A DNA stretch of 37,574 nt from UBA6987 sp045616945 (GCA_045616945.1 JAZLHR010000130.1:1-37574), one strand, 5' to 3'. Shown: positions 24,677-33,027, numbered from the stretch's first letter. A program made the numbers and translations. The notes: generated by a model not told the origin, from the sequence alone.

Positions 24677-25665
24677 CGGCACTGCATATCCTTCTTCTGC
24701 TTTTGAAATGGCTTGGAATAGTGCTTTTGGTGCTGGTGGGGCTTGTTCTGGTGCTCCTGCTGACCGTATTGTTTGTGCCGGTTCGTTATGATCTGAAGCT
24801 TCGTTTCCGGGACGGTGTATTGCGGGCGCGCCTGCGTGTCGGCTGGATGTGCGGACTCCTGCGGGTCTTTGCCGGCTGGATAGAGGACTACGGCCTGTGC
24901 AGGATAAAGGTTGGCCCGAAGGAAGTGAAGAAGCTGCATTTCGGAAACTGGCCCTCCGAAGCGCCCGGGGAGAAACCGGCGGAGTATGAGGGACCTGCGT
25001 ATGTGATGGAAGAGCTTCCCGTGCAGCCGGAGGAGGTGCCGCAGCCGGAAACGGTCGGAAAAGCGGAACCTGCCGGGGCAGAAGAGGATTCCGCGGAAAA
25101 GAAACAGACATCCGAACCTGAAAGACGCAGAAAAAGTATTGCTGAACGGAAAAATCGCGGCAGAAAAGAGAAGAATCGGAGAAAAGACAGGAAAAACACC
25201 GAAAAATCGGCTGAAAAGAAAAAAGCCGGTGCAGAAAAGCGGGAAAAGTTCAAGAGGCTGCTGGAAGAAGTGAAAGCCTTTTGGGAAGATGCAGCCAATC
25301 AGAAAACGCTGGCCCTGATCCGGAAGCAGCTGAAAAAAATCGGAAAGCATCTGCTGCCGACCCGCTTCCTGCTGGAAGGGGAACTGGGCCTGGGAAATCC
25401 GGCCAAAACCGGGCAGATCATCGGAAAAATTTATTCGCTCTATCCTCTGTACGGTGAGCATATCCGTATCAGCGGAGATTATACGGGAGATACCAAGAAT
25501 ATTTATTGGGAAGTAAAAGGACGGCTGCGCCTTGCCGTGCCGGTCGGAGCGGCCCTGCGGCTTTTGGCGGACCGGAATTTCCGGGGCTGGGTGAAGCTGC
25601 TGAAAATGCGGTCGGAAGCGCCTGCCGCTGCGGATATGCCGGATGCGCAGGATACAACTGCCTGA
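24673..25665 (+). CDS. DUF2953 membrane-anchored protein (YtfI-like)
   Basis: The 330-residue protein starts with one long hydrophobic helix (about residues 5-38), followed by VPVRYDLKLRFRDG, the beginning of the DUF2953 pattern. A highly charged Lys/Glu/Arg-rich linker occupies roughly 120-200. After it comes the conserved C-terminal part with LLPTRFLLEGELGLGNPAKTG and a YPLYGEHIRISGDY strand. In Bacillus and many Clostridia a DUF2953 gene lies directly upstream of the spore germination gene ytfJ/gerW, exactly as here (34-nt gap). The function is unknown. The start is fixed by the 4-bp overlap with the preceding gene. Confidence 0.85.
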   Translation: MTALHILLLLLKWLGIVLLVLVGLVLVLLLTVLFVPVRYDLKLRFRDGVLRARLRVGWMCGLLRVFAGWIEDYGLCRIKVGPKEVKKLHFGNWPSEAPGEKPAEYEGPAYVMEELPVQPEEVPQPETVGKAEPAGAEEDSAEKKQTSEPERRRKSIAERKNRGRKEKNRRKDRKNTEKSAEKKKAGAEKREKFKRLLEEVKAFWEDAANQKTLALIRKQLKKIGKHLLPTRFLLEGELGLGNPAKTGQIIGKIYSLYPLYGEHIRISGDYTGDTKNIYWEVKGRLRLAVPVGAALRLLADRNFRGWVKLLKMRSEAPAAADMPDAQDTTA

Positions 25666-25699
25666 AGCGGAGAGCGGATGGCTGAGAAGGGAGACAGAA

Positions 25700-26104
25700 A
25701 TGGAAGAAAAGATGAATCTCGGGTCGGTGATGGAGTCCATGTTCAAGGGCATGGAAAATTTCTTCGGCAATAAGACCGTCGTGGGAGAGCCGATCAAGGT
25801 AGACGACGATACCTTTATTCTGCCTTTGGCCAATGTGTCCTTCGGAATGGGGGCAGGCGCCAATGTGAACAGTGAGAAGGACAAGGGCCTGGGCGGCGGC
25901 GGAATGGGCGCCAAAATGAGCCCGGCAGCCGTGCTGGTAGTGCAGAACGGTCACGCCAGAGTCATCAATATCCAGGAGCAGGATAAGCTTGTACACATGA
26001 TCGAGGGCCTGCCGGATACCTTCAGCCGTATCCTGTCGTCCCTGAAGAAGGGCAATAAGGTCAGCAAGGCGGCCGAGGAAGCCTTCGATAATATGCAGGT
26101 CTGA
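25700..26104 (+). CDS. gerW: GerW family protein (YtfJ)
   Basis: The 134-residue protein has an N-terminal helix (LGSVMESMFKGMENFF), then GEPIKVDDDTFILPLANVSFGMGAGAN, a glycine-rich loop (GLGGGGMGAKMSP), and AAVLVVQNGHARVINI. These are the hallmarks of the GerW/YtfJ family (PF09579). In B. subtilis GerW is needed for full spore germination, but homologues also occur in bacteria that do not sporulate, so it is not proof of sporulation. The ATG at 25700 has GGGAG upstream; the frame extends 19 codons further back into the DUF2953 3' end. Confidence 0.9.
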   Translation: MEEKMNLGSVMESMFKGMENFFGNKTVVGEPIKVDDDTFILPLANVSFGMGAGANVNSEKDKGLGGGGMGAKMSPAAVLVVQNGHARVINIQEQDKLVHMIEGLPDTFSRILSSLKKGNKVSKAAEEAFDNMQV

Positions 26105-26108
26105 CGGA

Positions 26109-26155
26109 TTTTCGCCTCACTGCTCCGGCTTTTTTTCCCGGCGGACAGGCGAAAA
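26109..26155. repeat. Inverted repeat after gerW (possible terminator)
   Basis: Arms TTTTCGCCT (26109-26117) and AGGCGAAAA (26147-26155) enclose CCGG-CTTTTTTTC-CCGG. No downstream T-run follows on the plus strand, so intrinsic termination is uncertain. Confidence 0.5.
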
Positions 26156-26209
26156 AAGAGCGCTCAGCAAAAAGCAGGAAAAAAATCTGCGAAAATCGAA
26201 AAAATCTGC

Positions 26210-26238
26210 TTGCTTTTTACTGCAGTATTTGGTATATT
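26210..26238 (+). promoter_or_regulatory. Promoter of rpmB
   Basis: TTGCTT at 26210-26215, a 17-bp spacer, TATATT at 26233-26238; an A-rich stretch upstream could act as an UP element. The leader carries a small GTTGT/ACAAC hairpin before the AAGGAGG of rpmB. Confidence 0.7.
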
Positions 26239-26295
26239 CTACCCGTTGTGGCTTACAACAAGATCTAACCACCGAACAAGTAAGGAGGTGCGGTT

Positions 26296-26481
26296 ATGGC
26301 AAAATGTGCTGTTTGCGGAAAGAGTGTTCACTTTGGAAACAATGTGAGCCATTCTCATAGAAGAAGCAATCACATCTGGAAGTCCAATGTTAAGTCCGTT
26401 CGCGTAAAGGTTGGCGAGCAGACCAAGAAGATGTATGTTTGCACTTCCTGCCTGAGATCCGGCAAAGTGGAAAGAGCATAA
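26296..26481 (+). CDS. rpmB: 50S ribosomal protein L28 (zinc-ribbon form)
   Basis: The 61-residue protein has two CxxC pairs, CAVC near the N-terminus and CTSC near the C-terminus, so it is the C+ (zinc-binding) form of L28. Bacteria that respond to zinc limitation often carry a second, cysteine-free copy elsewhere. The motif VSHSHRRSNHIWKSNVK is the L28 signature. AAGGAGG lies 7 nt before the ATG. It is a single-gene unit with its own promoter and terminator. Confidence 0.98.
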   Translation: MAKCAVCGKSVHFGNNVSHSHRRSNHIWKSNVKSVRVKVGEQTKKMYVCTSCLRSGKVERA

Positions 26482-26494
26482 GCGCTTTTTACTG

Positions 26495-26530
26495 AAAAGA
26501 GCTGCCCCGTGCGGGCGGCTCTTTTGTTTT
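26495..26530 (+). terminator. Rho-independent terminator after rpmB
   Basis: The 13-bp stem AAAAGAGCTGCCC/GGGCGGCTCTTTT (one T-G pair) has a 5-nt loop and is followed by GTTTT. The A-run on its left would also allow function on the other strand. Confidence 0.85.
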
Positions 26531-26579
26531 GCGCGAAAACGGGAGAATGACGGCCGTCCCGCCGCTTCGGCGCGCAGAC

Positions 26580-26608
26580 TTGACAAAAAGTCCCCGTTTA
26601 AGGATAAT
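26580..26608 (+). promoter_or_regulatory. Promoter of the LVIVD-repeat gene
   Basis: A perfect TTGACA at 26580-26585, a 17-bp spacer and GATAAT at 26603-26608. The expected start is near 26615, giving a very short leader (about 24 nt) that contains the AAAGGTG ribosome site. Confidence 0.75.
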
Positions 26609-26638
26609 GAGGCAAAAGCGAGAAAGGTGCATGTGAGA

Positions 26639-29134
26639 ATGAACAAGCCGTATTCGATCCGTTATTATGACAGTATCCCCGGGGAACCCGACAGTGAAGA
26701 AAGCTGTGCAAAAAGGCTTGCTTCTCCCTGGCACGCCGAATTGGAAGACGATGCCTCCCCGGAGGATGTATATCTGCTTTCCTTCCGTGCGAAGGCTCCT
26801 TCTGCCTGCCGGGCCCTCACGGTGACCTTCGACAGGGCCGAGGAAGCCAAAAACCCGGAGGTGCCCGACCGGTATGTGTATTATGTCCCCGTGCAGTGGA
26901 GCCGCTTCGTGCTGCCGGTCCGTGCCGCGGGACTGCGCGGCTTTGCACTGTCGCCGGAGGCGGAGATCCTTCTGGACGGGGTGGAACTGGAAAATATCGG
27001 TCCGGCGGATTTCGCGGCCCTGGCCTGCCGCAGCGGACAGTATGTGACGGAAGAGAGCCGGTATTGCCCCGTTCCTGCGGAAGGGATCGGCGCCGGACCG
27101 TCCATCGCTCTGAAGAAACAGGGGGATTTTCTGTACAGCATCGGCAATGGATGCTTCCGGATCAGCGATATTTCCGATCCCGCGCATCCGCGTGTCCGCG
27201 GCGATCTGGCCGGATTGGGTGAAAGCATCCGGCAGCTGGCTCTGTGCCGCGACGGAAAGCACGTGATGATCACTTCGCGCGAAAACGGCGTGTTTATCGT
27301 AAATACAGAGGATCCGGACAAGCCTTACATCCGCCGCTTCTACAACAGTCTGGAAATGGCTACGGGCATCGATATCTCCGGCGATTATGCCTATATTACG
27401 GACAGGCAGTACGGCGTGGAGACCGTGGATATTTCCGACCTCGATGCCCCGCGGTTCCTGTCGGTCGTTCGTTCCGGTGAGGCTCAGAGCTGCCGCTTTG
27501 CGGTCATCCGGGACGGGGAAGGCAGAGAGAGACACCTTCTTTGCTGCGGTATCTGGGGCGAACACGCGGTGAAGCTGTACGATGTGAGCGACCCGGGCAG
27601 CGGCGTGTTTCTGGCTGCGGTCCCTCTGGACGGAAAGGGAGACGGAGCCTCTGTTTACGAACAGAACGGACGGACATATCTGGCGGCGGGGACGGGTCAT
27701 CACAGCGAGATCCATATGCCGGAAAATCCGGAGAATCTGAACTACGGGCAGGGCAACGGACTGGAAATCTTCGATATCACCGATCCGGCGCATCCCGTGC
27801 TGCAGTCCGTTTCCAAAATAAACGGCCGCTATTATTATCTGGAAAACGATTATTGGGGCAGTACGCTCGGCCGGGGGCCGGACGGCAGGATGTATGCCTA
27901 TCTGATCAACACCTTTAACGGGGTATATGTGTACGATATCACGGATCCGCGAGCTCCCAGACAGCTGGCCTATACGGACATTCCCCTGCCGCCGACGCAC
28001 CCGGGCTACGAATATCTGACAGACAGGCATTGCATCCCCGTGGTGCAGTACGACCAGAAAGCGGCCGGCAGAAGCCCGGTCGGCGGGATCGCCGCTGCGG
28101 ATGGCTGCCTGTATATGGCGGGCGTTGCCAGTGATATCCACATCCTGCGCGATGCGGAGCTGTTCCATGCGGCGCCGGCCGGAAAGGTCGGAAAGAAAAA
28201 TCCGGAGCCGTCGGATTATTTTGCCCGCGGGACGGAGGGATTCCGCAATCCGCTGCTGAAAGTGCTTCCGGGACAGGTCTTTGCCGCCGTCCAAAAGGAC
28301 GGATGGATCTATGCGGCCTGCGGGAGCGGCGGGATCGCGGTCCTGGACGAAAATCTGGAAGAAAAGGCACGCTATCCGTTTGACGGCAGCCGCTGCGCCT
28401 TCGATGTGCAGATAGAAGGAGGTATATTATATGCCGCAGAGGGCAGCGGCGGTCTGACCGCTTATTCTCTGGACAGCGGAAAACTGACGCCGCTTTGGAA
28501 TTATATGCCGGACGGCGGGCTGTGCAGAGGCGTCCGGCTTTCCGCGGGCGCGCGCTTTGCGATGCTGATGACAGACGGGTCGACCGCGGAGCTTGTGAAC
28601 TGCCGTACGCGGCAGAAGGTTTGGCGGGACCGGGGGCCGCATCTGCTGTATCACCGGAACCTGGCGTCCCTGCTGGGCGGGCGGTATCTGGCCTGCTGGC
28701 GCAGCGGAAGGCGGATGTGCGTCGTGGATTGCTCCGGGGAAACACCGGTGCAGGCGGCGGAATACATGAAGAGCCGCGCAGGGGTGAGCTCCGGGTTCGC
28801 GGACCTGGGAGATGCCTCGCTGGCCATCGGACCGTCGGGCATGACGATTTTCCGGGGGATCCCGTCGCCGGAGGAGTATCAGGCTCTGCCGTGGGTCGAA
28901 GGAACGAAGGATAAGAAAATATACGGCTGGCCGGTGACGGACGGCAGACTTCTCATCTGCTGCAACCGGGGCAAGGGAAGCGTGTGTGCGGCGGATATCA
29001 CCGACCGGGCGCATCCGGTGCTCCTGGAGGAACATACGGTCCCCGGCAATCCGGATGCCGCGCTCCTGACGGCCCGGTATGTATATATCCCGCTGGGATA
29101 TCAGGGCCTGCTGCGCTTTGACAGGCCGTTATGA
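26639..29134 (+). CDS. Large cytoplasmic LVIVD-repeat beta-propeller protein, function unknown
   Basis: The 831-residue protein has repeated blades of the form (V/F/Y)DI(S/T)DPxxP: SDISDPAHP (~174), VDISDLDAP (~262), YDVSDPGSG (~313), FDITDPAHP (~378), YDITDPRAP (~432) and ADITDRAHP (~785). Between these, IYAACGSGGIAVLDE and ILYAAEGSGGLTAY are further blades. This matches LVIVD/choice-of-anchor-type propellers, most of which are secreted, but no signal peptide, lipobox or TM is present, so it is probably cytoplasmic. The first ~165 residues are a separate beta-rich domain without the repeat. The ATG at 26639 was preferred because AAAGGTG lies 9 nt upstream; a GTG at 26627 is a possible alternative. 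It stands alone between a promoter and a terminator, with no functional partner nearby. Confidence 0.85.
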   Translation: MNKPYSIRYYDSIPGEPDSEESCAKRLASPWHAELEDDASPEDVYLLSFRAKAPSACRALTVTFDRAEEAKNPEVPDRYVYYVPVQWSRFVLPVRAAGLRGFALSPEAEILLDGVELENIGPADFAALACRSGQYVTEESRYCPVPAEGIGAGPSIALKKQGDFLYSIGNGCFRISDISDPAHPRVRGDLAGLGESIRQLALCRDGKHVMITSRENGVFIVNTEDPDKPYIRRFYNSLEMATGIDISGDYAYITDRQYGVETVDISDLDAPRFLSVVRSGEAQSCRFAVIRDGEGRERHLLCCGIWGEHAVKLYDVSDPGSGVFLAAVPLDGKGDGASVYEQNGRTYLAAGTGHHSEIHMPENPENLNYGQGNGLEIFDITDPAHPVLQSVSKINGRYYYLENDYWGSTLGRGPDGRMYAYLINTFNGVYVYDITDPRAPRQLAYTDIPLPPTHPGYEYLTDRHCIPVVQYDQKAAGRSPVGGIAAADGCLYMAGVASDIHILRDAELFHAAPAGKVGKKNPEPSDYFARGTEGFRNPLLKVLPGQVFAAVQKDGWIYAACGSGGIAVLDENLEEKARYPFDGSRCAFDVQIEGGILYAAEGSGGLTAYSLDSGKLTPLWNYMPDGGLCRGVRLSAGARFAMLMTDGSTAELVNCRTRQKVWRDRGPHLLYHRNLASLLGGRYLACWRSGRRMCVVDCSGETPVQAAEYMKSRAGVSSGFADLGDASLAIGPSGMTIFRGIPSPEEYQALPWVEGTKDKKIYGWPVTDGRLLICCNRGKGSVCAADITDRAHPVLLEEHTVPGNPDAALLTARYVYIPLGYQGLLRFDRPL

Positions 29135-29139
29135 ATATG

Positions 29140-29196
29140 AAAAAGAGCTTCTCTTGCCGCACGGAGGCATATCTGCGCGGCAGGGAAGCTCTTTTT
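29140..29196. terminator. Bidirectional terminator between the propeller gene and lysR
   Basis: The long stem AAAAAGAGCTTC-T-CTTGCCGC (29140-29160) pairs with GCGGCAGGGAAGCTCTTTTT (29177-29196). The A-run and T-run at the two ends serve both converging genes. Confidence 0.88.
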
Positions 29197-29212
29197 GTAT
29201 GTACGGACCGTC

Positions 29213-30169
29213 TTAACGGACTTCTGTATTGGCGTGAGACTTTTCCTCATTGGCTTTGTGAGAGGAAATGTTCTGCAGGATATCGATATATTCCTTGGCG
29301 AGTGCCGTGGGCGTGACTCCTTTCAGGCTGATATAGCCCTTTTCGGAAATATAATTGGAATCTTTCAGAAGGAACAGACGCCGGTTGGGGTAGTAATGTG
29401 CTTTTTGGCTCATTGAAAAATACGAGGCGGAGATGGAGACCGCGTCGGTCCAGTTGAGAAGCTCACCGCGTCCGGCCCTGCCGCGGCATACCAGCAGGTT
29501 CCTGCGGTCATTCAGTCCGAGCGCTTTGAACAGATGCGCGATATGCTCCGCGGAGCTGTACAGGATCGGATAAGCCTGGATCATTTCCAGCGTGACCCAA
29601 TCCTCCTCCCTGGTGAACAGAGGATTGTTCGGACCGACGGCTATCGAAACGGGAGAGAAGCCCAAAGAATGAAAAGCTACGTTGTGTTTCTCCAGCCGCG
29701 GATACAGAAGATCACTTTGGAAGTCCCAAATGGCATAGCCGCCCAGCTCCGCGTCGCCGGAGGATACCGCCTGCAGAGCTTCTTCACGGGTCTGGTCCAG
29801 AAGCGTGATGTGGATGCCTTCTGCGGCATGGGCCTTATAGAGGAGCGAGACCGCCTCCGTGAAATAGCGGAAGCCACCGTTGCTGACGGAAAAAGTGAGG
29901 CGCTGCTTTTTGCTGTGTCCGAGGGTGCTTTTGGGCATCAGTTCGATCAGGTCGATGATATTCTGCACATACGGAAGGACCTCCAGTCCGAAGGCGGTCA
30001 GTGTGACGCCGTTTTTCCCCCGTCGGAGAAGCGGTTCTCCCAATTCTTTTTCCAGCTTGGAAATGGCCTCGGATACGGAAGGCTGCGAAAGGTACAGGCT
30101 GTCTGCCGCTTTGCTGATGGAACCGTGAAGCGCAATTTCCGTCAGGTAACGGAGCTGGTCGATATTCAT
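29213..30169 (-). CDS. LysR-type transcriptional regulator
   Basis: The 318-residue protein has an N-terminal winged HTH (MNIDQLRYLTEIALHGSISKAADSLYLSQPSVSEAISKLEKELG, about residues 1-60). A linker helix and a periplasmic-binding-like effector domain from ~90 (SVSNGGFRYFTEAVSLLY) follow. The ATG at 30169 has AGGAGG 5 nt upstream; a 9-codon longer frame is not needed. It is transcribed away from the oppABCDF-amidohydrolase operon, the usual LTTR arrangement in which the regulator controls both its own gene and the divergent one. The effector is likely a peptide- or amide-related metabolite, but this is inference. The promoter is at 30236-30264. Confidence 0.93.
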   Translation of the reverse strand: MNIDQLRYLTEIALHGSISKAADSLYLSQPSVSEAISKLEKELGEPLLRRGKNGVTLTAFGLEVLPYVQNIIDLIELMPKSTLGHSKKQRLTFSVSNGGFRYFTEAVSLLYKAHAAEGIHITLLDQTREEALQAVSSGDAELGGYAIWDFQSDLLYPRLEKHNVAFHSLGFSPVSIAVGPNNPLFTREEDWVTLEMIQAYPILYSSAEHIAHLFKALGLNDRRNLLVCRGRAGRGELLNWTDAVSISASYFSMSQKAHYYPNRRLFLLKDSNYISEKGYISLKGVTPTALAKEYIDILQNISSHKANEEKSHANTEVR

Positions 30170-30235
30170 GGGAACCTCCTGATATGAAATTAACAATCCA
30201 ATAAAAAACCGGGATGATTTTTTATTTCCTTTTGT

Positions 30236-30264
30236 ATTATACCCGCTGCAATTCGAAAAAACAA
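30236..30264 (-). promoter_or_regulatory. lysR promoter
   Basis: On the minus strand TTGTTT (complement of 30259-30264), a 17-bp spacer and TATAAT (complement of 30236-30241). Transcription starts near 30229. The -35 lies 7 bp from the candidate LysR operator, compatible with autorepression. Confidence 0.75.
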
Positions 30265-30270
30265 GTATGT

Positions 30271-30297
30271 ATAGGCAGAACCTATCACAGCAATAGG
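30271..30297. promoter_or_regulatory. Candidate LysR operator: alternating ATAGG/CCTAT half-sites
   Basis: Three half-sites occur in a row: ATAGG (30271-30275), CCTAT (30281-30285), ATAGG (30293-30297). The last two form CCTAT-N7-ATAGG, which includes the T-N11-A pattern of LTTR boxes. The site lies between the two divergent promoters, centred about 50-55 bp upstream of the predicted oppA start. Confidence 0.65.
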
Positions 30298-30307
30298 AAA
30301 AATATTA

Positions 30308-30336
30308 TTGTTAAAATGGGTTCGGAAAGGTAGTAT
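30308..30336 (+). promoter_or_regulatory. Promoter of the opp-amidohydrolase operon
   Basis: TTGTTA at 30308-30313, a 17-bp spacer and TAGTAT at 30331-30336 (TATAAG at 30334-30339 is an alternative -10). Both boxes are imperfect, as expected for an activator-dependent promoter. Confidence 0.6.
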
Positions 30337-30390
30337 AAGTGCAGGACGATGCCGCAGGAGCGGCAAAAAAAGAAAACAGGAGGCACGATA

Positions 30391-31977
30391 ATGAAAAAAG
30401 CATTATCATTGTTGTTGGTACTCGCTATGGTACTGGGACTGGCTGCCTGCGGTGAGAAGCCCGAGGAGACCAAGGGAACTGACCCTGTCGGTTCCGAAGC
30501 GAACCCTACCGAGAAGGAAGTCAAGTATAAGGACATGCTGACGGTCGGCGTTGTATCTGCCTGGACCACGTGTGATCCGACACAGAACCACGGTACGGCC
30601 GGCGGTATCTTGACCTGCTGCTCTCACGAACATCTGGTCAAGTACAACGAAGTAACGACGAAGGTTGACTGCCTGCTGGCGGAATCTTACGAGATTTCCG
30701 AAGGCGGCAAGGTGTTCACCTTTAAGCTGCGCAAGGGCGTGAAGTTCCATGACGGCAGTGACTTTACCGTGGATGACGTTCTTTTCACCATCCTTGACAG
30801 AGGCGCCAGCGCCGAAGTCGATGGCGACGTAAAGGATATCTGGACGCTGCTGGAAAAAGCGGAAGCCGTAGACGCCGATACCGTTAAGCTGACTTTGAAG
30901 GTTGCCGACCCCGACTTCATCATCAAGATGAGCTGCAACGCCGGCGGCGTCATGGTCAGCAAAAAGGCCTTTGAAAAGGATCCCGCAAACGGCGGCACGA
31001 TCGGTACCGGTCCCTATGTTCTGAAGGATAATGTTCTGAACGATTATGCTTTGTATGAGCGTTTCGACGGTTACTGGGGCGAAGCTCCCAAGACCAAGAG
31101 CATCAAGTTCCGTTACATCCCTGAAAACTCTTCCCGTCTGATCGCTCTGGAAAACGGCGAGATCGACATCTGCAACGGTGTTGATTCCGTGGATCTTCCT
31201 TATGTGAAAGACAACAAGGATCTGGTTCTGGAACAGTGGGCCAGCGGCTCTCTGAACTATATGTACCTGAATCCTCAGGTAGCTCCTTTCGACGATGTGA
31301 ATTTCCGTAAAGCTATTGCTTACTGCATCGACGTAGATGCTATCATCGCCGGCGCTCTGAACGGCGAAGGCACGAAGAGCCTTGCCTGCGCCAGCCCGAC
31401 TCAGTTCGGTTATTTCGATGACTGGGCTTCCGTAGGTATGGAGCCGTATCATCAGGATGCTGCCAAGGCAAAGGAATATCTGGAAAAGAGTAAGTATGAT
31501 TCTTCCGTAACCTTTGAAATTTCCGTAAACAACGATGCCCGTCTGTTGGTTGCTCAGCAGATCCAGGATCAGATCAAGCAGATCCTCGGTATCAATATTA
31601 CCGCTCAGAAGTATGACTCCGCCGGTTTCGGTGCCGTACAGAAGGGCATGGAGTGGAACGCTCTGATCTCCTCCATCGGTTATACCTCTGCCGGTGATGA
31701 TATCCGCCGTACCTTCGGTACCGGTGCCGGCAGCAACAAGGGCCAGTATTCCTTCCCGGATCTGGACGCGCTGCTTGACCAGGCACAGGCCGAGACCGAT
31801 TCTGCGAAGCGTCTGGATCTGTACAAGCAGGTTCAGATCAAGATTCATGACTATTGCCCGAACATCAACATGTATCTGAATTCTTCCGCTGCCGCTGTCA
31901 GAAAGGGTGTGGAAGGCTGCTACTTCGAGGCCAGAGGCTATCTTGACTACTCCCGTGCTTTCTGTGTAGTCGAATAA
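30391..31977 (+). CDS. Peptide ABC transporter substrate-binding lipoprotein (SBP family 5)
   Basis: The 528-residue protein has a lipoprotein signal peptide MKKALSLLLVLAMVLGLAAC with the lipidated cysteine at position 20, then a Glu/Thr/Lys linker and the family 5 solute-binding fold (TFKLRKGVKFHDGSDFTVDDV; GTGPYVLKD). It captures the ligand outside the membrane for OppBCDF. The ATG at 30391 has AGGAGG 7 nt upstream; the longer frame crosses the ribosome site. Codons such as TCT, GTT and GCT are used more than in neighbouring genes, as in highly expressed genes. It is first in the operon, separated from oppB by two hairpins. The ligand cannot be fixed from sequence. Confidence 0.95.
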   Translation: MKKALSLLLVLAMVLGLAACGEKPEETKGTDPVGSEANPTEKEVKYKDMLTVGVVSAWTTCDPTQNHGTAGGILTCCSHEHLVKYNEVTTKVDCLLAESYEISEGGKVFTFKLRKGVKFHDGSDFTVDDVLFTILDRGASAEVDGDVKDIWTLLEKAEAVDADTVKLTLKVADPDFIIKMSCNAGGVMVSKKAFEKDPANGGTIGTGPYVLKDNVLNDYALYERFDGYWGEAPKTKSIKFRYIPENSSRLIALENGEIDICNGVDSVDLPYVKDNKDLVLEQWASGSLNYMYLNPQVAPFDDVNFRKAIAYCIDVDAIIAGALNGEGTKSLACASPTQFGYFDDWASVGMEPYHQDAAKAKEYLEKSKYDSSVTFEISVNNDARLLVAQQIQDQIKQILGINITAQKYDSAGFGAVQKGMEWNALISSIGYTSAGDDIRRTFGTGAGSNKGQYSFPDLDALLDQAQAETDSAKRLDLYKQVQIKIHDYCPNINMYLNSSAAAVRKGVEGCYFEARGYLDYSRAFCVVE

Positions 31978-31998
31978 GGATCCGGTCTGAATATGGAT

Positions 31999-32056
31999 GG
32001 GAGTTCCGCCGCGGCGGGACTCCCGTAGCCCAAAGGTGCCCTTCTTCGGAAGGGCA
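31999..32056 (+). promoter_or_regulatory. Two intercistronic hairpins between the binding-protein gene and the permease genes
   Basis: A 12-bp stem (GGGAGTTCCGCC at 31999-32010 with GGCGGGACTCCC at 32013-32024) is followed by an 8-bp stem TGCCCTTC/GAAGGGCA with a TTCG tetraloop (32037-32056). Neither has a T-run, so they look like mRNA-stabilising or partially attenuating elements that raise binding-protein over permease levels. Confidence 0.7.
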
Positions 32057-32073
32057 TCTTCATAGGAGGAAAT

Positions 32074-33027
32074 ATGTGGCGATACGTAGTTAAGAGACTG
32101 CTGCTCATGATCCCGGTCATGCTGGGCGTGTCTCTCATGATCTACTGCATCATGGACCTTGCTCCCGGCGATATCGTGGATATCAAAGGCGGTGAGGAAG
32201 GTATGACGGCGGAGCAGGAGGCGGAGCTCCGGGCCTACTACGGTCTGGATAAGCCCTTGCTGATCCGTTATATCAAGTACATGGGACGATTTATTTTCCA
32301 CGGTGATTTAGGAACATCCTACCGGACGAAAGAACCGGTTACAAAATTATATTTCAGCAAGCTGCCTGCTTCTTTGAAGCTTTCCCTTACTTCCGAGCTG
32401 GTCTGTTTCCTGATGGCCTTCCCGCTCGGTATCATAGCCGCTATCAAGCACGGTTCGCTGATCGATAACGGCTCCATGGTACTCGGCCTGCTCGGCCTTT
32501 CCATTCCGAACTTCTGGCTGGGCCTGATGCTCATCATCTGGTTCTCCCTGCAGCGGAAATGGTTTCCCTCCGGCGGTGACGACGGGACGATCCTCTGTCT
32601 GATCCTGCCGGCGATCACCATCGGTACCGGCCGTATGGCTTCTCTGTGCCGTACCGTGCGTTCCTCGATGCTGGATGTGATACGCCAGGACTATTTGGTC
32701 ATGGCGAGAGCCAAAGGCGCCGGAGAAAAGCGCGTCGTGATGCGTCACGCATTGAAGAATGCTTTCATCCCGATCCTGAGCGTGCTCGGCGGTCAGCTGG
32801 CAGCGGCTCTGGGCGGTTCGGCACTGACCGAGACCGTATTCTCATGGCCGGGCGTAGGGCGTCTGGTGATAGACTCTATCAACGGACGTGACGTGCCCGC
32901 CGTTACCGGCATCCTGATCATCAAGACGATTGCCATCGGCGTGGTGAATCTGGCTGTCGATCTGCTGTATGCCTTTGTGGATCCCCGACTCAAATCTCAT
33001 TATGCCAGGGGGAGGAAAAAGAAATGA
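32074..33027 (+). CDS. Peptide ABC transporter permease (DppB/OppB type)
   Basis: The 317-residue integral membrane protein starts with the typical OppB/DppB block MWRYVVKRLLLMIPVMLGVSLMIYCIMDLAPGD. About six TM helices follow, with the cytoplasmic EAA loop YLVMARAKGAGEKRVVMRHALKNAFIPILS that contacts the ATPase subunits. It forms the channel with the downstream permease. AGGAGG precedes the ATG, and the gene overlaps the next by 4 bp (ATGA). Confidence 0.95.
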   Translation: MWRYVVKRLLLMIPVMLGVSLMIYCIMDLAPGDIVDIKGGEEGMTAEQEAELRAYYGLDKPLLIRYIKYMGRFIFHGDLGTSYRTKEPVTKLYFSKLPASLKLSLTSELVCFLMAFPLGIIAAIKHGSLIDNGSMVLGLLGLSIPNFWLGLMLIIWFSLQRKWFPSGGDDGTILCLILPAITIGTGRMASLCRTVRSSMLDVIRQDYLVMARAKGAGEKRVVMRHALKNAFIPILSVLGGQLAAALGGSALTETVFSWPGVGRLVIDSINGRDVPAVTGILIIKTIAIGVVNLAVDLLYAFVDPRLKSHYARGRKKK

